From Steromphala cineraria (Eukaryota > Mollusca > Gastropoda > Trochida > Trochidae): 64,000 bases of DNA. Within the stretch, counting starts at the first letter, position 1, and every line of letters begins with the position of its first letter. Where the stretch lies: NCBI GenBank assembly GCA_916613615.1, contig OU744723.1, forward strand, positions 66,348,239 to 66,412,238, given 5' to 3'. The notes beneath the pieces were generated by a model. That model had not been told where the DNA came from, did no database searches, and saw only the letters and a list, made by a program, of their open reading frames with translations. A program made the translations under genes and the position numbers. Positions 59,050-64,000 of this stretch are shown here, one piece after another.

Positions 59050-60450
59050 ATTTTCCCCTGTCACACAGATCTAAGGGGTTGGGATAGCTAAAACAAACAT
59101 TTTTATCGAACTCTCACGCAAATCCTCATACACGGGGCAATGTAAAATAACATGTCTTTCGTCCTCAACACTCTCACTACATTTAAAACATACTCTTTCA
59201 TTTATTTTGTATATCTGCCGGTTTCCAAATGCAGAGGAGCAGTACCTGATATGAATTTGGAAAAGGCCGCTGAGAGCGGTATGAACGGGGTATATTCATA
59301 CTCACATACACATCCTTAAACATTCGGTACGTTTGTAGTTTATTTCCTCCAGTGCTACCGCTTGGCTTACATAATAACTCAAACCAATTACTAACATACT
59401 TCTGCATGCATATTTCTTCCACACGCTCGCATACACGTTTAGCACTGTTTTCCGTTTCGACATTCATGTCCCATTCTCTCAATTTTACACTCACTCGATA
59501 GTTCCATTTTTTCACCCGTCCATTCGCACAATTTTCCGACCACATAAAATCCACTTGTTTAATCTAAAAGGCATTTTTCTAAAACAACAGTGTTGTCTAA
59601 AAATACACACCCATTGTCTGACAATTGGAGGGACCCACCCCATGTCTCCACAGCAAAGTTTGGAGCATATTTACCCAACCCAAGATAAAATTTCAAAGCA
59701 CGATGGTGGACAGCATTTACAGCAGATACCTCCCGATGACCCGAGATAGATGCACCATAACTTAAAACTGACCACACCATCGTATCATACAATTTTGAAT
59801 AAGTAGTGGAATTCATTCCTCCAAGTTCCTTATATTTACAAATAAGAAGGCCTAAAACTCTATTAGCAGATATAGCTGCTGCTTTAGCCATTTAGTTATA
59901 GTCAAGGTTTTCGGTGAGCAAAAGCCCTAAATAATTGTATATCAACATTTTCTAAAATAGAATGACCAACCGTAAAAACATTACATGTTCTTAGTGCATT
60001 AAATTATCTAAAATGTACAATCTTAGATTTATGGTTATAAATACATATACCATTATCCACACACCAATTGTTTAATATGTACAACAGATTATTTAAATCA
60101 TCTGATGATTCCGCAAGCAGAAGAAGATCATCAGCATAAGCCAAGCCTGCAATAGCAGTACCATCAATAGAAATACCAATAATTCTACCGTCTAATGTCC
60201 TAAGCAAATCATTTATGAAGAAATTGAACAATAATGGAGAGAGTAAACACCCTTGCTTTAAACCTTGATTTTCATTGAACCATGACGTAAACATACCATT
60301 AATACGAACACTACATTTTACATCTTCATACAGAGAATGAAGTGCTGAAAATATTTTGCCTTTCACACCGATATCATTTACTTTCGCCCACAACATACGT
60401 CTATCAATACATCTATCAAGCACGTGTTGCCCATCTTCAGACAATCCTGC
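59050..60450 (-). pseudogene. 5'-truncated LINE, reverse transcriptase to C-terminal finger
   Basis: 60444-60004 encodes CIDRRMLWAKVNDIGVKGKI, FNENQGLKQGCLLSPLLFNF and GLAYADDLLLLAES, i.e. RT motifs with the YADD catalytic box. 59891-59559 continues with YSKLYDTMVWSVLSYGASIS and HHRALKFYLGLGKYAPNFAV; 59554-59198 with WNYRVSVKLREWDMNVE and FPNSYQVLLLCIWKPADIQN. Near 59160, in another frame, a C-x2-C-x9-H-x4-C finger (FKCSESVEDERHVILHC) is the usual LINE C-terminus. Stops and frameshifts make it dead. The clade is uncertain (I/Jockey-like group). Confidence 0.88.
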
Positions 60451-60855
60451 CTGTCTCGTCGCTTTGTCAAGTCAAATGAGCACGTGCTTTTACAAAGTAC
60501 AATATGTTGACTGTGATATATCTTCGTTAATATAACTTTTATAGACTCTCATCACTGCATGGAGTATCCAAATGTAACTAAGGCGTTGTATTTTGATTTG
60601 TTCTTTTAAGGTAAGATTGAAAGATTAAATATGTTTTTTCTCTTTTCACAAACCAAGTATAAAATTAACACAAGGTATAAGTCCTCCTGATCCAACCTGT
60701 TCCTGAACATAGCATGTAAACCCTCATTCGAAAATGTTCGGTCTTGTTCAAATCATCCCTTTGACGTTAAAATAAACATGCTGTACTTGATAATGGACGT
60801 GATACTATAATGAGAGCGCGGCACTACATTTTCCGTGATCTGTGCATGATACAAC

Positions 60856-60965
60856 ATGGCTGTTGTCGTAAAGGGAGGTAATGAACTTTTAACACAGCAT
60901 GGACATGAAGTCATGGTAGAAAGCTTGTGCTGTGGCCATGACACCTTGACTAAGTCAGCGACCAG
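60856..60965 (+). CDS. Candidate first coding exon (unrecognised protein)
   Basis: ATG at 60856 in a good context (AACATGG), 36 codons starting MAVVVKGGNELLTQHGHEVM, cysteine pair in SLCCGHDTLTKSAT, then AG followed by gtagga (donor-like, phase 2). The local base composition is less AT-rich than the neighbourhood. No partner exon is visible in the remaining 3 kb, and I do not recognise the protein. It may be chance. Confidence 0.25.
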
Positions 60966-61384
60966 GTAGGAGCCTGTTTACTCAATTCTGGGGGTGTGAG
61001 AAGTAGACAATGACACGTAGTATTGCAGTTTTTGTTTGTGAATAAATATGATCTAGCAAACATGCATATATGCCTGAGTATAACTTGTAAACCTCTCACA
61101 TGATCAAAGGCTAGTTTCTGTTTCAATATGTTGCCATAGCCAATGCTCGTGACTAAATCTATATTTCGTATTGAATAAGGACAGTCTTTGTATTGTGTGC
61201 ATTCACAGTATTAACATGTTAAATACCCACAAACAAAGGTTAATATTTGAAATTTGAACATGTGCCCTTTGCAGAAGCTGTATCATTATAAAATGTACGC
61301 AGTCCCATCAATATTTGAGGGTGATTGACATGATTTTTGCAAAAACTATATACGACTTGAATACATTCTATTGAATCTCCTTGT

Positions 61385-61445
61385 TTTAAAGCGCTTTGGG
61401 CGTGCTCAATGTATTGAAAATCGCTCTATAAATAGACCTTTTATC
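61385..61445 (+). repeat. Possible SINE/LINE 3' tail
   Basis: aaagcgctttgggcgtg and gaaaatcgctctataaatag resemble the terminal sequence of CR1/L2-type elements. Short and degenerate. Confidence 0.35.
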
Positions 61446-61599
61446 ATTATACCTGAATGCTCAGTGATACAATAAATGAGGCTAGCGAAAATTCAAAAGA
61501 TTTTTCATCTATCAAAAGACGGTGCCTGCATACTGATGTGTCTGGAATTTGCATTTAGCCCAGCGTTATCAATCAAGTATAACAAGATAATTTGTTTAC

Positions 61600-62180
61600 A
61601 AAATAAAAGCTTATGGGATAATCGTTCACCATGGAAAAAACAACCAAAATCAACTTTTGGGAAAAACAGTAAAAAGGTTGTGAAAACTGCAAACTATTTA
61701 CTGAAAAGTAACTTGTATAACAAGAAAACACTTTGACAAAATTTACCCATATAAGATAATCATTTACCATGGAAAACCCAACCAAAATCAACCTTTGGGA
61801 AACTGTAATTTTGTAGTTAAATCCCCAAAATGTTTTTACAAATTTAATAATTTCTGAAAACTTAGCAAATGATTATGAAAAAATTTGACAAAATATACTC
61901 ATATAGGATAATTATTTACCAATGAAAACCCAACCGAAATCAACCTTCGGGAAACTGTCAAATTTTGGTTAAATCTCAAAAATGTTTAAAAATCACTAAA
62001 TAATTCCGAAAACTTAGCACATGAGTAAAACAAGCAAATTTGCCGACAAAAAATAATTATTATTTACCTAGGAAAACCTCACGATACTATGGGGTAAAAT
62101 TTTAGGAAAATTAAATTATATTAAAAAACAAACATATAGGATACTTGTTCACCAAGGAAAACCCAACAGAAATAACCATT
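61600..62180. repeat. Degenerate ~145-bp tandem repeat, about five units
   Basis: Units share ggataatcattcaccatgga, aaacccaaccaaaatcaacc and tttgggaaactgt near 61617, 61757, 61909, 62056 and 62136. A piece in inverse orientation lies at 63855-63885 (ggttgattttggttgggttt). Open frames here are repeat products. Confidence 0.75.
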
Positions 62181-64000
62181 GGGGATCCATTTTTGGGGAA
62201 AATTGTTAAAAAATACAATACGCAAATTAGGGAAAAATAAACAGATGCAGGTATTAACAGAGACACAAAGTGAAACATGCTTAGTATTTCTTTAAGATAA
62301 GCAATTTCACTTCTACATGAGCCTTTGTATGTTAGGTATTCAACATTGAAAACCAAAGAAACCTGAACGTATGTCCTATGAATGTTCAAAGAATTCACAA
62401 AGCAGAACAATCACAGTTTTGGGGGAAATTTAATTATTAACCTTTTTCTCGTGGAAATACAACCTACCGGGTTTGTGTTTGTTGTGGAGATGCCAGGTGC
62501 AGGGGTACTTATTTCCAATCTCTTAACGTCATAATATTTATACCTGCCTGCCTGCTACCTGCAGGGTTTATTTATGTATCATAGAGGAAGGTTTTTTTGC
62601 AGCTTAAAGGGATGAGTATTTTAATAACTGTTATTTTCTCAATTACCATACAATACTTGGTGCAAGTTTTGATAAAAGCACAAATGTATATTTTGCATGG
62701 AAAGGGAGTTGCTGCAAAAGTTTAATATTTTCTAAAAATACAAGAAAAGATTTGTTTTTTTCTTGTCAACAGAAAGCGTTCAAATCATAATGGGCCAGTT
62801 TTTCATCCAATGGGCAAAATGTCTTCCCAATGCTCGTCATAAGTTTTATTTCATAATAAAACTACTTGAATTTAAGTTTCAGTTCAGATAATAAACATTG
62901 AGGAAACTGACAAATTTAAGATAAAGTAGACAGATTTGTGAAGTACCATAAAATGAAAGGTTCAACTCCTTGAGAAAAAAACCCATTATCTTTAAAACCT
63001 GGTTTTGTAAAATTATTTGTGATAACTGTCTTTTAATGTTATATTATTTGATTGTTATGAAAATAAACCAGATAAAATATTAACAAATTAGTGGATAATA
63101 TTTTAAAAACTCAGGAAATAGTTTTTAAAATGATTGTTGTATTATTAACAGTTAGAGAAAATAGACATGATCATCTGAATTAATTATCAATCAATCTCAG
63201 TAGAAAGTCACTAGTGCATATATTTATAAAATGGGGGAGACCATTATTTCTATTTATGACATTCTTGAAGTTTTGATAAGTTTTTAACATCATTGTTAAT
63301 AAAAACTCGCTCAAATGATTACGTATCAACAGATGCATTGTACATAAGAAAGTAGTCATCCAGAAAGTAGAATCAGGTTAATTTCAGTCACAACATCTAA
63401 GCCGGGATCACAATTAATTTACAAAATGTTTTAATCAAAACTAAATTTAGATATTCCTCTTTTTACTATCAAGTAATCAATTACATACTTATTTTAGCAT
63501 TAATCATCATATGAAAGGGTACATTGTAACTATAATAGGCTGTTTTGAAGCACTAATGGTTACAATTTCAAATCAAACACAGACATCCTGACTTTTTTAT
63601 GTATATTTGATAGACTTATTCCTTTATATTCATGTCATAATGTATTTCCCATTTAAATACTCACAGTTTTTAGTTTATATATCACATTTTACCACCTACA
63701 AACTTCTGTTGTCAACAACATTGTCAGCCATTTTGTGTTTTGCTGTGAAGGGGGATAACTCTGACGCTTTTAGCCATCCAACTCATGTTGTATGTAAGAA
63801 GTCCCAGTGCGTCCATGGGGCAAATTTGCAAACGGTCACAACTTTTTCTGCCTAAAGGTTGATTTTGGTTGGGTTTTTTTCCCACAGCATAACGGGAAGC
63901 CATAGAACATTTTAGGAACCAAATTTGCTTGATATACTAAATGTTCAGGTTAAGTAAATTTCATGTCGATTTCTACTGGACTAATAGCCCGTACTGATAA
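62181..64000. other. No recognisable gene; inverted fragment of the 61.6-kb repeat at 63855
   Basis: AT-rich sequence. The only structure seen is the reversed copy of the ccaaccaaaatcaacc motif near 63855-63885. Confidence 0.45.

Overview
This window looks like genomic DNA from an invertebrate animal, most likely a bivalve mollusc. The coding content is a single intron-rich animal gene with GT-AG introns. The rest is AT-rich and crowded with repeats often seen in bivalve genomes: long arrays carrying the TGACCTTGACCTTTGAC motif, the AGCTCATCTGGCC / GATGAGCT repeat family, tRNA-derived SINEs, foldback MITEs, and piggyBac, Tc1, Penelope and LINE remnants. The bivalve assignment is inferred from repeat style, not from a database search.

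Real gene (minus strand, 27041 down to 118, running off the left edge). Twelve coding exons give the N-terminal part of an L1CAM/neuroglian-family cell-adhesion receptor. They encode a signal peptide (26965-27025), Ig1 and Ig2 (25753-23952), Ig3 (22311-21676), Ig4 (20820-14937), fibronectin type III domains FN1 and FN2 (7685-6077), and then a two-exon FN3 cassette present twice (3717-3190 and 638-118). All splice junctions were read by eye and every reading phase joins. Two things are unusual. The third FN3 domain is encoded by two nearly identical exon pairs inside a tandem genomic duplication of about 3.07 kb, and the phases allow both to be spliced in series. The Ig5 and Ig6 domains expected in this family are not visible in the 7.2-kb intron between the Ig4 and FN1 exons, yet the flanking phases still match. 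The remaining FN3 domains, transmembrane segment and cytoplasmic tail lie beyond position 1, and a non-coding 5' exon must lie above 27041.

Intronic repeats, left to right: the duplicated FN3 block with a pogo/Tigger-like MITE and palindromes (1-5770); a decayed piggyBac with all three catalytic aspartates, flanked on both sides by related ~150-195-bp tandem repeats (8088-11690); a nuclear-receptor-half-site-like array (11722-13035); an internally deleted Tc1 (15182-16335); a 1.7-kb TIR element rich in GCGTATG/TGCGTA motifs (16361-18050); and a foldback element with a 9-bp target duplication and a nested insertion (22408-23282).

Upstream region (27-64 kb): I find no convincing host gene. It holds a Penelope-like RT fragment (27440-27960), a CR1/L2-type LINE (35412-36640), a second LINE (59050-60450, minus), MITEs, SINEs, a 2,070-bp segmental duplication (42583-46722) with a ~183-bp satellite that reappears inverted at 50.7-51.6 kb, and a weak candidate first exon on the plus strand at 60856-60965.
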